Positions 24,383-35,705 of a stretch of DNA of 64,000 nt are shown here, in pieces. Under the pieces are notes generated by a model. It had not been told where the DNA came from, ran no database searches, and saw nothing but the letters and a program-made list of their open reading frames with translations. A program made the position numbers and the translations under genes. Where the stretch lies: the NCBI RefSeq assembly GCF_009017415.1, contig NC_092405.1, positions 248,001-312,000 of the forward strand. The letters run 5' to 3'. How positions within the stretch are numbered: the stretch's first letter is position 1; every line of letters starts with the position of its first letter. The DNA comes from Aspergillus flavus. Taxonomy: Eukaryota > Ascomycota > Eurotiomycetes > Eurotiales > Aspergillaceae.

Positions 24383-25321
24383 TTAGCGGCGGGCAGCAGC
24401 AGAAGAGGAGGGAGCAGCCGAGGAAGAGGGGGTAGCGGCAGCAGAAGAGGATGGGGCGGCCGAGGAGGAGGCGCCAGAGCCCGAGGCAGGAGTGGTAGCA
24501 GCGGCGCCAACGGTGAGGGCGGTGCCGGTCGAGGTAACAGTGGAGGCGGCCTGGGTGACTCCAGTAGCAGCACCGGAGTAGAGGGTAGGGCCGGGGACTG
24601 GGTATTCGGAGACGGTTTGGTAGATGTTGAAGATGATGCCATCGCCGGTGGGGGTGTAGAGCTCGGTTCCTACGACACCAGCGGGCTTGTCGGTACCCTC
24701 ACCGTTGACCTTCAGGTTAAAGCAAGAGGGGTAGTTCTGGGCACCACCCTCAGTGCCGGCGGAGTGGAGAGCAATCAGTTCGTGACGGAGCACATAGTAT
24801 CCCGGGGCGATCGACTTGGGGATCTCGACGAGCCAGGTGTTGTTGTTCTGGATCAACTGGTCGTCACCCCAGACACCGGGGACACTGGAGCCATCAACAA
24901 TACCGACACCATCGATCTTGAAGAACTCAAGAGAGGTCTTGTCAACCGAGGCACAGTTGGGCTCACAGCGGGCAAGGTAGTCGACGACAGGACCGTGGTG
25001 AGATTCGGGCCATGGGGTCCATTGAAGGCTGATGCGGTCTCCGGCGTTGACCTCGACGTAGCCCTTGCCAGCGGTGGCGTTCTGGTGACAGATGATATCG
25101 GGGGAAGAGTAGTCATCGGGGGCGAGAGGGCCGTTGCCAGTGTTGGGAGTGGTCCAGGCGGCTACAGTGGGAGCACTTTCGCCCATGTAGGGGAAGGAGT
25201 TGATATCAAATCCCTCGTAGTAGACGCCGTTGATCACAATGTTGCTGACATGGCCGTGGGCAGCAACCTTGGTGGCCGAGAGGAGGGCCGTCAGAAGGGA
25301 AGCGGATTGAATGTGATGCAT
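24383..25321 (-). CDS. AA9 lytic polysaccharide monooxygenase (secreted)
   Basis: Single exon, 312 residues. The signal peptide ends AA before His22, which becomes the N-terminal copper ligand (HGHV). The second copper histidine is His109 in SHHGPV and the axial tyrosine is Tyr197 in AQNYPSC, so the histidine brace is complete. Further AA9 features are [17 protein letters not shown] and [16 protein letters not shown]. The enzyme oxidatively cleaves cellulose or other beta-glucans outside the cell. From about residue 245 the chain becomes a Thr/Ser/Ala/Pro-rich linker (repeats of the [12 protein letters not shown] type) that ends in Arg-Arg with no CBM1 and no GPI-type hydrophobic tail. The antisense strand is open across the gene, which reflects codon bias rather than a second gene. 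Confidence 0.94.
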   Translation of the reverse strand: MHHIQSASLLTALLSATKVAAHGHVSNIVINGVYYEGFDINSFPYMGESAPTVAAWTTPNTGNGPLAPDDYSSPDIICHQNATAGKGYVEVNAGDRISLQWTPWPESHHGPVVDYLARCEPNCASVDKTSLEFFKIDGVGIVDGSSVPGVWGDDQLIQNNNTWLVEIPKSIAPGYYVLRHELIALHSAGTEGGAQNYPSCFNLKVNGEGTDKPAGVVGTELYTPTGDGIIFNIYQTVSEYPVPGPTLYSGAATGVTQAASTVTSTGTALTVGAAATTPASGSGASSSAAPSSSAAATPSSSAAPSSSAAARR

Positions 25322-27517
25322 TTTGTCAAGGCAGAGAAAGAATATCAGTCAATGAACGAAGCTAAGTAGTGAAACAATGGTAGATGCGATCCAGCGCAAC
25401 GAATGTAATAGTTTAGCCGGGTAGGCAGAGAATAAAGATGTCGAAAGAAAGACCGGTTGTTTTAATGGATGAGAAGAATGAGCGAGTCCATTGTCCTTTT
25501 TAAATCACGAAGGTGTATCTAACCGCCACCCTGTATCTCACACCTCAAACGACCGTTGGTCTGTTCTGCATGCATGATGACCCATCGCTTGCGTGCCCTG
25601 GAAGGATAACCCGAAGAAAAGCCACCAGACGTTGCGGTTCCACAAGCGCCGAAGTAATCAATGTGAGAATATACGATGATTAAAGACCTATGAGTGTGGG
25701 CATCGACACAATAGGGTATTTTCTCGGGTCTTCCCCCGAAGATACCGACTCTGCCAGGAGTTTAAGCGTAGCAGATTGATTTAAATTGGCGCCGATCCCC
25801 GTTAGTTGGTTTGGGGGTGAAATTATCCGTAGCATGGATCCACCACTCACGCCCTTGAAAGCCCTTAGCCGCGACAAGAGTGGAGATGGTCTAACTAAGA
25901 ACAGTCGTTATTATCCCTACTGCAGTCCTAGTGTGCTTTGTCCCTAGAATGTAAACCCTGATTGCTGGGATTGCCTCAATCCATAAGGTTGTTTCATGTC
26001 CATGTTGACTGTCACACCATCATGAAGGCAGGTTCACAGAATCTGCAAATTGACTGGTGTGTAGACATGGCAAAAACCGCAAAGGTTGCCGAGGAATTAT
26101 AGCAGCTTTGTTTTCTTCCGCCTCTAATAAGTAGCCAAGACGGGGAATTATTGCATTGTAATATTAATCTTTACCTTATTCTCTCAAGACCATCCCTCGG
26201 TCCGAGCCCGGGCCAAGAGAGCACTCTATGAGGATTCTTAATGTATTTTCATTGGTGCTCTAGAATTCATGGCTCCACTATGAGATGCCAAAGCTCATAT
26301 TATATCTGAAGCCAGAGGAAAGAGCAGGACTTTATCCTGCTAATAGGGCAGAGGTGGAGATACTATTGATTCCACAGCCCAGATTCATATGTACAATACA
26401 CACAAGCAGCTTGCCGAAGACAACTCCACTTCAGTCTATGTAGTTCTATGCTAGATCACTTGGGTCTTCCAAAGATTCGAACTCCCATGTTCACCTAATA
26501 CGTATCAACAACCGACTCAAGATATCTTTGTGGTGCGATAACCTCACTGACGCGTTAGGCCTTCACTGTTAGACCCCAACAAACGCCTGGTATAGAGGCC
26601 AACTCAAATACTCTGAGTCACTCCTTCACACACTGCTAAGGCCAGTGTGGATACTGTATGGTTCATGGAGCCACCATTTAAATATTCCCGCACCCAAATA
26701 GACACGGAAATGCCCCCTTTTCCATGTCTATACTCTATCGTATTGCTGAAAGAGGCATAGGTACGGTATCTCAGCCACAGAAGATGAACACACTTCTCTT
26801 CCCCTTTCATTAGCCCCATAGATCCTCGGCTTTCTATAAGATTGTGCAACTATGATCATCCTACTCGTACGAACTACGAACCCCTGATCTGGAAAGGGGA
26901 GTTATATCTCTAGTAATGATCGACTTCTAGAAGGAATATAGGAGAGGATTTATATGTAAAGAATGAAGATCTTCATGACGATCTCATATATGGGTGAATC
27001 CCACTCATCATTAACAGTAGTCAGCATGCTCACCGTTGGTTGACCAAAAGGTCAATGTTGGTGGTTGTTGTAGCGTGTGACTAGAATATATTCAACACAT
27101 CAACGATAGAAGCCCTAAGTGCTAGTTGGCTGTCCCGTGGGTACTTGGATACTGAAGTGGATATTACAACAATGTACGAACAAACGCATACATAAAGGTT
27201 TTCATACAATAAGAGCAACTGTTCATGATGACTAGACGTACATCGCATTGTTAGACGATGGCACCATCTAAACTACTAATAATAACATAGGGTTATACAT
27301 GCCATGGAAAAGGTATTGATGTGTTACGGTGGTTGCATATTGTGTATGTCGAAGGAAGGTTTTGTGTTTCTGCAAAAGTGTTATTGTATCAAAAGGCATA
27401 CAGAGGGTACCCTTAGGATAACAAGACTACTATGTCCGAAAAAAATAATATAAGAGAATGAGAAGAATGGCATGCAATGCAGAAAAAAGAAGTGGGGAGA
27501 AAAACAACAAAAAAGAA
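25322..27517. other. Intergenic, 2.2 kb
   Basis: No gene recognised. A T-loop-like string (GTTCGAATC on the minus strand, about 26472-26480) does not fold into a full tRNA by eye. An A6 run at 27509-27514 is the probable Pol III terminator of the tRNA gene to the right. Confidence 0.6.
27509..27514 (-). terminator. Pol III terminator of tRNA-Arg
   Basis: T6 on the minus strand just after the mature 3' end of the tRNA. Confidence 0.7.
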
Positions 27518-27589
27518 TGACCGACGCAGGGGTCGAACCTGCAATCTCTTGATTCGTAGTCAAGCGCCTTGCCATTGGGCCAGCCGGCC
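27518..27589 (-). tRNA. tRNA-Arg (anticodon ACG)
   Basis: The 72-base sequence folds as a full cloverleaf. The acceptor stem GGCCGGC pairs with GTCGGTC (two G-U pairs) and the discriminator is A. The D arm is GCC..GGC. The anticodon arm CTTGA/TCAAG has loop CTACGAA, giving anticodon ACG. The T arm is GCAGG/CCTGC with loop TTCGACC. It has no intron. Four bases beyond the 3' end the gene strand has TTTTTT, a Pol III terminator. Confidence 0.95.
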
Positions 27590-28559
27590 AGTTCTTGTGA
27601 TTTCGAAGTTGAAATCGTCAGAATCAACCAAAATTAAAAATATGCTGTCATTTGCCTGCGCTTCAAATTTGTTCCGATATCGTAAAATGCTCTTGGCATA
27701 GATTGCTGAGAGAAGTGCGTCTGAGACGTCCCAAAAGTTTTCATAGACCACCACTGACCATTTGCTGTGTCTTTCTGTCGCCTCTGGCGAGGTTTCCAGA
27801 CACAATTCGTTTTATGGTCATTCCAGAAGGTACTAGTATAATATGTGAGGCCGTATTTGCCATTTTTTGGAGTATAGCATGCTTGAGATATATATTTACA
27901 GCTGCAACGACTTATTGATCATTCGATCGAGATAAGAATTGTACCTCCAAAACAGTTTGCTGGTAACCATGGATTGCATTCTGTAATATCTCACAATCAT
28001 ACTCTCTCTCTCTCTCTCTCAAAAAAAAAAAAAAAACCAAAACCAAAAAAAAAACTTCAGCGTGCAAATATTGGAGGACTAGATAAACACATATAAACAT
28101 GCAGCTTCGAGTTATTAGTGTCTGGTTTGAACATCTTCTACAAAGCAAGAGCAATAACTGAATTCGGCAGTTTTGATCGAGGCTCGAGTGGAAGACGCTG
28201 AAAGGGGTACAGGTATATCAGATTTCTAGTAGCTACAGGGGCTTTTTGAGACCCCTAGTGGAAGTTTTTCAAGTAATGCGTTTGCGCTCAGAGCGAGCAA
28301 TACCAGCTACAATTCTCAAGCCCTATGCTAAGTCGAACAGAATGCGGCAGTTCTGTATCACATTTCTTTGGCAATCTCTACCCCAAGCCAACGATAAAAG
28401 ACATCTATGCAGAGCTAAGTATACATACAAAAGAGTCGACATGTGTGATTGTGCTGCATGCCCAGCAGTTAATAGGAAGACGCCCGAGCTATTATCCCAG
28501 AAGTCCTCCAATGAGTACCAACCATCTCCAAAACCATAACTGGCCACTCAATAAGTTGT
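27590..28559. other. Intergenic with simple repeat, 1.0 kb
   Basis: Contains (CT)9 at 28003-28020 followed immediately by A16 and further A-rich sequence to about 28054. Otherwise nothing recognised. Confidence 0.6.
28003..28054. repeat. (CT)9-A16 compound simple repeat
   Basis: Direct reading: nine CT units, then sixteen A, then AACC-type A-rich sequence. It could be slippage-generated or the tail of an old retroposed copy; no element body is recognisable beside it. Confidence 0.8.
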
Positions 28560-29285
28560 CTATTTCAGCTCACCCTGTCCATTGCACATCTTCAGAGGGT
28601 AGCCGTCACCCAGGCAAGTGGTGATCACACCCTGCACCCAGTCGAGTTTGGCCTGCTGGTAAGAGACACTCTTGCGGTCGAACGAGTCGGCCTGGAAGTA
28701 CTCGTACTGAGCCTTGCCAGGAGCACCGCTGAAAACATAGCCTCTGCGGCGGTGGGTCAAGGGGTTGCTAACAATAGCACCCCACTTGTTTATGGGGATC
28801 GTCATGGTAGCCGTACCGGTAAGCGTGTTGGTAACAGTATCTTGGTAGTTAACGCTGGCGCCAATCTGGAGCCACTTCTCGACGGTAGCAGTGAAAGAGG
28901 CACCGACGGAGATACTGTTGGCAATGCTCTGACCGGCGGCAATGGCGACAGTTGCGGGGGCGCCGTTGGCGTGGGTGATGGGGGACATGGCGATGTCCCA
29001 GCCTAGGAATTCCTGATCGGGGAGAGGGATGATGAACTGGGCATCGCCGCGCTTCTGGAGACCGGTGAAGCCTTCGGACTTGAAGGACCGGGGGAGGTTG
29101 TCGGTCGGGGGCTCGAGCGAGATGCCGTTGAGATGAGATGCAAGGTCCTTTTTCTCAACAGCCTTGGTGGTGCCGTCACCGAGGAGGAGGATGGCCTTGT
29201 CGGCGGAGACTTGATCGGCGGGGAGAGCCGTAGTGAGGGCACTGTTGGCACACAGGGAGGCCAGCAAAACGAAAGGCACCTTCAT
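28560..29285 (-). CDS. Secreted effector-like protein (celp0028-like family)
   Basis: Single exon, 241 residues from the ATG at 29285, which opens a signal peptide (MKVPFVLLASLCANSALTTA) followed by a propeptide with a KR site near residue 78. The mature part is beta-rich and contains FLGWDIAMSPIT, NSISVGASF, KWGAIVSNPLTHRRRGYVF and a C-terminal block WVQGVITTCLGDGYPLKMC. The pattern fits a secreted fungal family that I recall being annotated as celp0028 effector-like. That name is from memory and the function is not established. Two cysteines near the C-terminus probably pair. A TATA-like TATATA at 29400-29405 supports this start over the longer open frame. Confidence 0.75.
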   Translation of the reverse strand: MKVPFVLLASLCANSALTTALPADQVSADKAILLLGDGTTKAVEKKDLASHLNGISLEPPTDNLPRSFKSEGFTGLQKRGDAQFIIPLPDQEFLGWDIAMSPITHANGAPATVAIAAGQSIANSISVGASFTATVEKWLQIGASVNYQDTVTNTLTGTATMTIPINKWGAIVSNPLTHRRRGYVFSGAPGKAQYEYFQADSFDRKSVSYQQAKLDWVQGVITTCLGDGYPLKMCNGQGELK

Positions 29286-30647
29286 GATGTCGAGATGAGC
29301 AACTTGATTGTTGAGGAAGTATGGAAAGGGACTGAGAAGGTTGCTTGGAGAGAGAGAACAAGTCGGAGGGAGGGTGGTCAATGGCGGGAACGAGGCTTCT
29401 ATATAGAACCTCGCCGAGGGAAGTGTGTACCTTTCATTGCAACTCCAAACGGACCAAAGATCAAATGAATACCTCCGAATCGGGAGCCACTCTCGGCATA
29501 GCTGACGTGCCATTCATCATGGGGTGTCGGAAGATTGACAGGCGATCCCTCTGTCTCGTTTGGAAGGAATTCTCCGAAGATTGCCCGGGAACAGATGAGC
29601 TTCTTAAAACAGTCCAAGGCTAAAGGATCTTGTGCTAGTTGAATGTCCACCCCATATTTGGAAGGCAGCAGCAGATAGCTGGCGTGTGGGAGACAATAAT
29701 TCCCGCAGGTTAATCTAATTAACTTCATGCTGAAGAACGTACGTACTGAGACATAGGGCCAATGTTCCTGTCGATCATCGGTCGTGGACCCAAGACGTCG
29801 GGTCATTGGCCATGATTTAACGTTAACTCAGACCACTGCGGGCCTTATTTCTTGGACAGACGTTCAGAAACCTGGTGAAGTGGAGCAAAACTGACGAGCT
29901 TTCCCCAGGGATCAGTAGCATGGGGGATAGTCATATACTATCGCACAGTTAATTGCACCGTGCCCCACAAGTGTCGACGAACGACCAGTAGAATGAAGTC
30001 TGGTAGCCTCACCATGAAGCACAGCCACTGATATCAAGGCCCTAATCTACAGTTTTGCCACCCGCTGTTCCTTTGGCTTACTATCTTGTACCCCGAGAGC
30101 ATCCACATCGCCCAATTGCGTTGATCGTTTCCAAAACGATCGACTCGGGTATCCCCACGTGGTTCCGATTGGATCTATGGGTGAGACAGTAACGTGCGAC
30201 TAATGCTACGAAGGATGAAACGCAGTCCTGCATATGCATTTAATGTCCAGAAGTGAAACATATCCCGCGCTGCGAGACGTTGGCTAGCCGGAAATAGAGT
30301 CCCGGATCATTGCCGGTACCTGCATAATCGACGGCCAAGCACATCATTCTGATATGGGTCATGTCATGAGGAGTCTTGTCCGTTCGCTGATTGTGATCGT
30401 GGGATCTACATGGGGAATCTTCGGATATTTTCGCCTTGGTCCAAGACATGCAATTACCATGACAGGAGCCCCGGGATCGGCTCTGTACACATATACTCCG
30501 CCATGGATACCCTTTGATGACCGTTCATCATCTTTCTTAAGTACTACCGTTGCTCGCAAACGTCAGGAATTTCCATCTAGGATTCTAAACCCCGAAAACA
30601 CCACCTACCGTTTCACACTTCTTCGTCGGGACATAACATAAGCAAAC
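29286..30647. other. Divergent intergenic region, 1.4 kb
   Basis: Separates two genes for secreted proteins. TATATA at 29400-29405 serves the left-hand gene. A C/T-rich run precedes the right-hand start. No gene recognised. Confidence 0.55.
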
Positions 30648-31076
30648 ATGAAGGCATCGCTCTCTTTGATTGTCGCCGCTCTGGCCGCTGGGTATGAGAG
30701 TCTTTCCATCGTATAATCTATTTTGAATAACGCCGGTGCTAACAATTCTTTAGTGTTGTTGCGGATCTTCACTATACTGGTGTTTGCATTGATACCAATG
30801 GCGGTGTCGTACGTGCTATCCCAATCTACTATTTCGCAAGAGTCAATCTAACAATTTACCAAGGATACCTATAACCGGGCTGCCACCGAGAAGGCCTGCG
30901 CCGCGTACAAGAAGCGCAACACCGGTAACAAGCAATGGGATCAATGCCCCGACTGCACAGTGAAGAACGAGAAGGACATCCTCTACTACTGTGACTCCGC
31001 CGCTCAGCACATTGGAGGTGACGAGCTGAACTACTACTGCAAACAGAATGGTGCTGGTGACAGTGTAGCCTGGTAG
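30648..31076 (+). CDS. Small cysteine-rich secreted protein
   Basis: Three short exons, 30648-30691, 30754-30808 and 30864-31076, with introns of 62 and 55 bases, encode 103 residues. Each exon is under 215 bases, so simple ORF scans miss the gene. The signal peptide is MKASLSLIVAALAAGVVA. The mature protein (about 85 residues) begins DLHYTGVCID and has six cysteines: GVC, KACAAYKKR, QCPDC, YYCDS and NYYCKQ, an arrangement suited to three disulphides. The motifs GNKQWDQCPDC and HIGGDELNYYC look conserved in a family of fungal small secreted proteins I have seen but cannot name. Both donors (GTATGA, GTACGT) and both acceptors (TTTAG, CCAAG) are good and all phases close. Confidence 0.85.
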
Positions 31077-32149
31077 ATTCAGTTTTGTGGACTTGATTTG
31101 GACAACGCAACTATAGTGGATGGGTCTGAGTTAGTCGAACGACAGTCGGCGAGTATTGTACCTCTTTTGCAACATGTATATCACAGAATATTCTCCTGTT
31201 TAATGGGCCCTCGAAGGGCTCTTCAAAGAAAGGGCGACATGCACTTCTCATCGTTAGTTCGAACCGACCTGTACTTGAAACACTAGTCCGAAAGACGAAC
31301 CATGGAGCGAGTTTAATAGTATCTCCATTCTCGTAGTCAGCAAACATGACTAAGAAACCAATGTTGACCCACCTAGATAATGTTACGGTGTGTTTATAGA
31401 GCACTGCGTTGGTCTAAACGTAGTAGCGTGTGTTGTAAAATTGAGTCTGGAGTACACTTGGAAATTTAGCGCCATCACACGGACATGATGCATCAACGCT
31501 TCGATTACACATTACACAAAACCTTGAAATCCCGAGTGATGCAATTACTGTCGAAATCGTTCCAAGGTGAGCTATAATCAACGTGAGAACCTTGAATCAC
31601 TATTGCTCAATGTAACGCAATATTTCAGCAGAGTTCAGGAACGTTGGGTAATCAATCCAGACTCTAGTAGCAGGCAGCCTGATGAGATCTATACATACCC
31701 AAGATTCACCTCAAGAAAGAGCAGGGAGACAGGCCTAGGGTGTGAAGTATTGTACGTAGCGATTCATTGTGTATGGCATACGTGGATCCTGATTGTCATG
31801 CATGGATATTAACAGAATTATAACTAGTGTGTATGTTAACATGGTAAGATCACGATGGCACTAAACATTATCTCCTGTTCAAATATCATTATCATATAAC
31901 CTATTAAATGCCCAGCCCAGAGATGGCTCCTCAGGAGTCCCAAAAAGGAGTGTAAGTGCAATCACAAAAGGAGAATGGTGCATTTCGCCGTTATCGATGT
32001 TCGTAAGGTACATGGGTCGATGCATTCACCGTATGTCGATATTATGGCGATTCAACATTAACTGAACGGCGGAAATTGCAGTATTAGACATTAATAGCTA
32101 AATGTATGTGTCGTAAGCTATTATGTATCATCATTCGATAATAAGCGCC
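31077..32149. other. Intergenic, 1.1 kb
   Basis: A/T-rich. Nothing recognised on either strand. Confidence 0.55.
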
Positions 32150-32776
32150 CTAGATACTCGTCTTGTTGGGTTGCTTCCTGCGGCGGTCACAAGCCCAGCA
32201 GGCCCAGACGAACAAAACAAAATGAAGGACCCTATACAAGTCAGCTTGAGAACCGTTCCAGTTGCATGAACCGTTGTTCATCTTACGAAGTCAGCAAGGC
32301 CGTCGCAAATCCAAAAAACTCGACTTTCGGCAACGCAGTGTCTATGTGGGCAGATTTACGGTAGGCGTACCCTGATTCCGCGTTTGGTATCAACAGGATC
32401 ATCGTGACGACAGTAGTAGCAAATACTGCTCCATAGGCAATGAAGTCGAATGCAATATAGACGCCCAGGTGGAGAGTTCGACGGACAAGAAGTCTGACTG
32501 TCAAGGGTACAAGAGACCAAATGACTGCATATGATGCCTGCTCGGCAAAATATTAGCCTCCGTAGAGATAGCATTAGAAAAGTGAGATCGTTCGCTTACA
32601 GTAGCTAATATCATGGCACACAGCGAAGCGCCATCAATGTCGGTATACACGCGGTCGTGGGCCTTTATTGCCCAGGCGAATACCACCAAAGTCGTGAAAG
32701 CGCTGACAATCGCAGCTATGCGAAGCAACAAGATGGCTGGATGGCCATCCTGCACAAGATAGTTCTTGTCTGTCAT
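32150..32776 (-). CDS. Small four-helix membrane protein, unknown function
   Basis: Exons, minus order: 32776-32600, 32537-32287, 32231-32150, encoding 169 residues. Four hydrophobic segments are visible: ILLLRIAAIVSAFTTLVVFA, SYAVIWSLVPLTV, YIAFDFIAYGAVFATTVVTM, and, across the last join, FATALLTSVLHFVLFVWACW. A basic tail (DRRRKQPNK) follows. The third exon is needed to complete the last helix, which supports the splice (donor GTAAGA, acceptor TATAG). The topology recalls MARVEL-like fungal membrane proteins, but I see no diagnostic motif. The ATG at 32776 is preferred over the longer frame. Confidence 0.75.
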
Positions 32777-34307
32777 GTTTGGTCTGCAGTAGAACTGTGA
32801 AGTTGGAGGCTGCGAATCAGCTTGCAATATCTAGACATAATCTGGATAAAGATGCAGGGCCCATTTTTTGTATGATCTCGATGAGATAGAGGTTTGTTCA
32901 TTAGAAGTTCCAAGCCACACTGGTGATCTACACGATAACATCAGCCAAGACTCAAACACGAGGTTGAGCCAACACAGCCATAATTGCTAAGCTGGGTATT
33001 AGTGACCCAATAAGGATTTACAAAGAAGAGGATAGCGCCAAAAATATACCAGATGGCCCGGTTGCACTGCCCTATGCATGGATATTAGTATCTCCATAGT
33101 AGACGTCGCTGACGTTGACTGGAGATGTGAACTTGGCCAATCAGGGAAATGCACAACCCAACTGTATTGCTTTGGACAACCGAATCCAATCATTGACTCT
33201 AATCCTCAAGGTCCTTAAGGGAATGGTATTTTGCTAGGTCTGCGATAAGGTTAATCACAAGAGTCGGGAAGTTCAGGACATGTCCCAATCAACGATAGTC
33301 AAATATAAATCTCATTTAACGTTGCATCGTGTGTACGTGCATACTCTGTAAGTGTTAGTTATGGATTTTATATTTTGTCCATTTGCTTATACCTTTGCAT
33401 GCTGATCCGACATGATTCCACAGCGCAGAGTTTGAGTGGGTAGAGCTTCATGATAACGATGGCTAGCTCTCCATGATGTATTGTGTGTACGGCAGGATAT
33501 TGGGTTAGCTAAACATAAAGATATTATCAATGAGCAGACCTCACCTGTATGTGACTGTTAGCACTGGGTTCCTTCCTGTGGTGAATTATTAGGATTGTGG
33601 GATAGCGGAGATTGGTATGTGATAGTATCGTTCCTCTCCCTCCTAGCAGCAATAATGGTGGAACTAGTCAATGCCAATCTGGTGCCAAGAGACAACAAGT
33701 ATTATAGATAGCTTTCAGTACCCACCCAGAAGCTTGGGTAGGGTGCGCTGTGTTTCAAGCTCCCAGCCGAGACTAATGTTGGCCAGGCGAGGATTTGATC
33801 AATGCGGGTAATTTACGATGACTATTTATGCCTATATGAATTGCTCATATCACAGGCAGTCCAACATCAGTCAAACGTAGTTGACAAATCCTTGTCTCAT
33901 AGTGTCGATATGCTGACGACTATCTTCCGTCTATTAGAGCTGATGGGCGGGGGATCCCGCTTAGGGCTTTTCCGATCACTTCTGACATTCACAGCTATTA
34001 GTGATATGGTAGACCAAGAGCTTAGACGATTACTTCCCATGTAAGGGGCGGGCACGGCAAAGGAATGCGAACAACACACCAGAGAGGACACTAAATGAGA
34101 TGCTGGGTTACTGGACCGTTTCTAATGCAAAGATAGCGTTATGTAATGGCTTCATGATTGCGAGAACTTTGCGTCTTACACTGATCAGCATACAAGAGAC
34201 ACGGGAAGACGAGCGAAGCTTCGAGGCAAGGCGCATCGGGTGTTTTACCGCACGACGTATTAACCCATACGAACCAACGATACACATTACTCGTCGACAA
34301 GGCAGAA
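32777..34307. other. Intergenic, 1.5 kb
   Basis: No gene recognised. Short open frames at 33802-34044 and 32999-33193 have no supported start or splice context. Confidence 0.5.
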
Positions 34308-35705
34308 ATGAACGGAGCACGTACTGGTGGAGGAAATGAGAAGGCCGTTGTAGCTGATGAGGCATCTGAACCACAAGGCAAAGCTTCTCTTAATGATACA
34401 TCATCTATCCCAGATGGCGGGATTAAGGCTTGGATGCAAGTTGGGGGAACATTTTTCGTTTTTTTCAACACATGGCAAGTTAGAGAGATAAAGACCTTTG
34501 AATGTGGCCTGACGTCTATAGGGGTGGACTGAACACGTTTGGTGCTTATCAGACCTATTACGAGACCCAGCAACTATTTTCCTCATCCTCATCCAGTATT
34601 TCCTGGATAGGCTCTGCGCAGTCATCTTTGCTCTTAGTCTTAGGTCTGATAACCGGTCCGCTGTATGATGCGGGCTACTTTTATCACGTTCTTTTTAGTG
34701 GCTCTTTTATGATCCTGTTCGGACAGATAATGCTGAGCCTCTCGAAGGAGTGGTACCAAGTGCTGCTATCACAAGGGTTTTGCATTGGTATTGGAACAGG
34801 CTTGGTCCTTATTCCTGGTGTGGCTGTTCTCTCCACCTATTTCAGCACGAAGTTGGCCCTGGCGAATGGCGTTGCAGCTGCTGGTAGTGGATTGGGTAAG
34901 CCACAGGACTCATGGTTTCCTGGAGTAGGGAGTGATCCTGACTTTAGTGGCAGGGGGCATTCTATATCCGATTATATTCCACCGACTTTTCGATCAAATT
35001 GGCTTTGCTTGGACCTGTCGAGCGATTGGCCTCGTCATATTAGTGACGATAGCCATTCCTATCACAGTATTCCAATTGCGAGTGAAACCATCTTGCAAAC
35101 GGAAACTTCTGGACCTCATGGCATTCCGCGAGCCCGCTTATACGTTCTTTGTATTGGGAGGAACTCTCGAGTTCATCTCGCTCAACATCCCGTTTTACTA
35201 TATTCAATATTTTGCTATCAGTGAGGGGATCACCACCAATGGTCTTGGGTTTTATCTGCTGTCAATTTTGACCACTGGATCTGTTCTGGGGAGAATATTA
35301 CCAAATATATTTGCCAATCTTATTGGCCCATTCAACATCATGTTTACATGCACGGTTATTTCTGGGGCCATGATGTTCGCTTTGGTTAATTTATCCAGCC
35401 TGGCGGGAGTGGTCATCGTTGCTTTCCTCTATGGTTTCTTTACGGGAGCATTTGTATCGCTGCCGCCCACTTGCTTTGTCAAGCTTTCCCCGGATCGAGC
35501 TCTTATTGGCACCCGAATAGGGATGGGATATGCAGTAATGGCCATCGGAAATTTAATCTGAACTCCAGCGGCTGGGGTCATTCTGCAAAACTGGGGCTTC
35601 AATGCCGTGTGGATCTTTGGGGGTGGTGTTTCGATTGCAGGAGGAATAGCTATGATGATCAGTAGGAATTTCCAAGGGGGATGGAAGCTACTAATTAGAC
35701 AGTGA
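34308..35705 (+). pseudogene. Monocarboxylate-type MFS transporter with premature stop
   Basis: Exons 34308-34474, 34522-34895 and 34948-35705. The protein is of the fungal monocarboxylate-transporter-like MFS group: an N-terminal DGGIKAWMQVGGTFFVFF, then GGLNTFGAYQTYYE, GLVLIPGVAVLSTYFS and GGILYPIIFHRLFDQIGFAW. A TGA at 35559-35561 interrupts GNLI-TPAAGVIL, where the family has glycine; a single G-to-T change in GGA explains it. The frame then runs on for 47 codons to a proper stop at 35703. The truncated product would be 384 residues instead of 432 and would lack the last helices. The first intron uses a GC donor (GCAAGT, 47 bases); the second is GT-AG. All other sequence looks intact, so the lesion is recent, tolerated, or a sequencing error. 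Confidence 0.8.

Noticed and set aside
24356..25369. 337-codon open frame antisense to the AA9 gene
   Set aside because: It is a low-complexity Gly/Ser/Arg shadow of the Ser/Ala-rich tail and biased codons; the minus strand encodes a complete LPMO.
26455..26540. tRNA-like T-loop string on the minus strand
   Set aside because: The T stem does not pair fully and no acceptor or anticodon arm can be formed by eye.
27381..27627. Short open frames overlapping the tRNA gene
   Set aside because: They are read through the tRNA and its flanks and have no protein features.
32999..34044. Short frames upstream of the MFS pseudogene that might be remnants of a regulator
   Set aside because: No motif could be tied to a known family.
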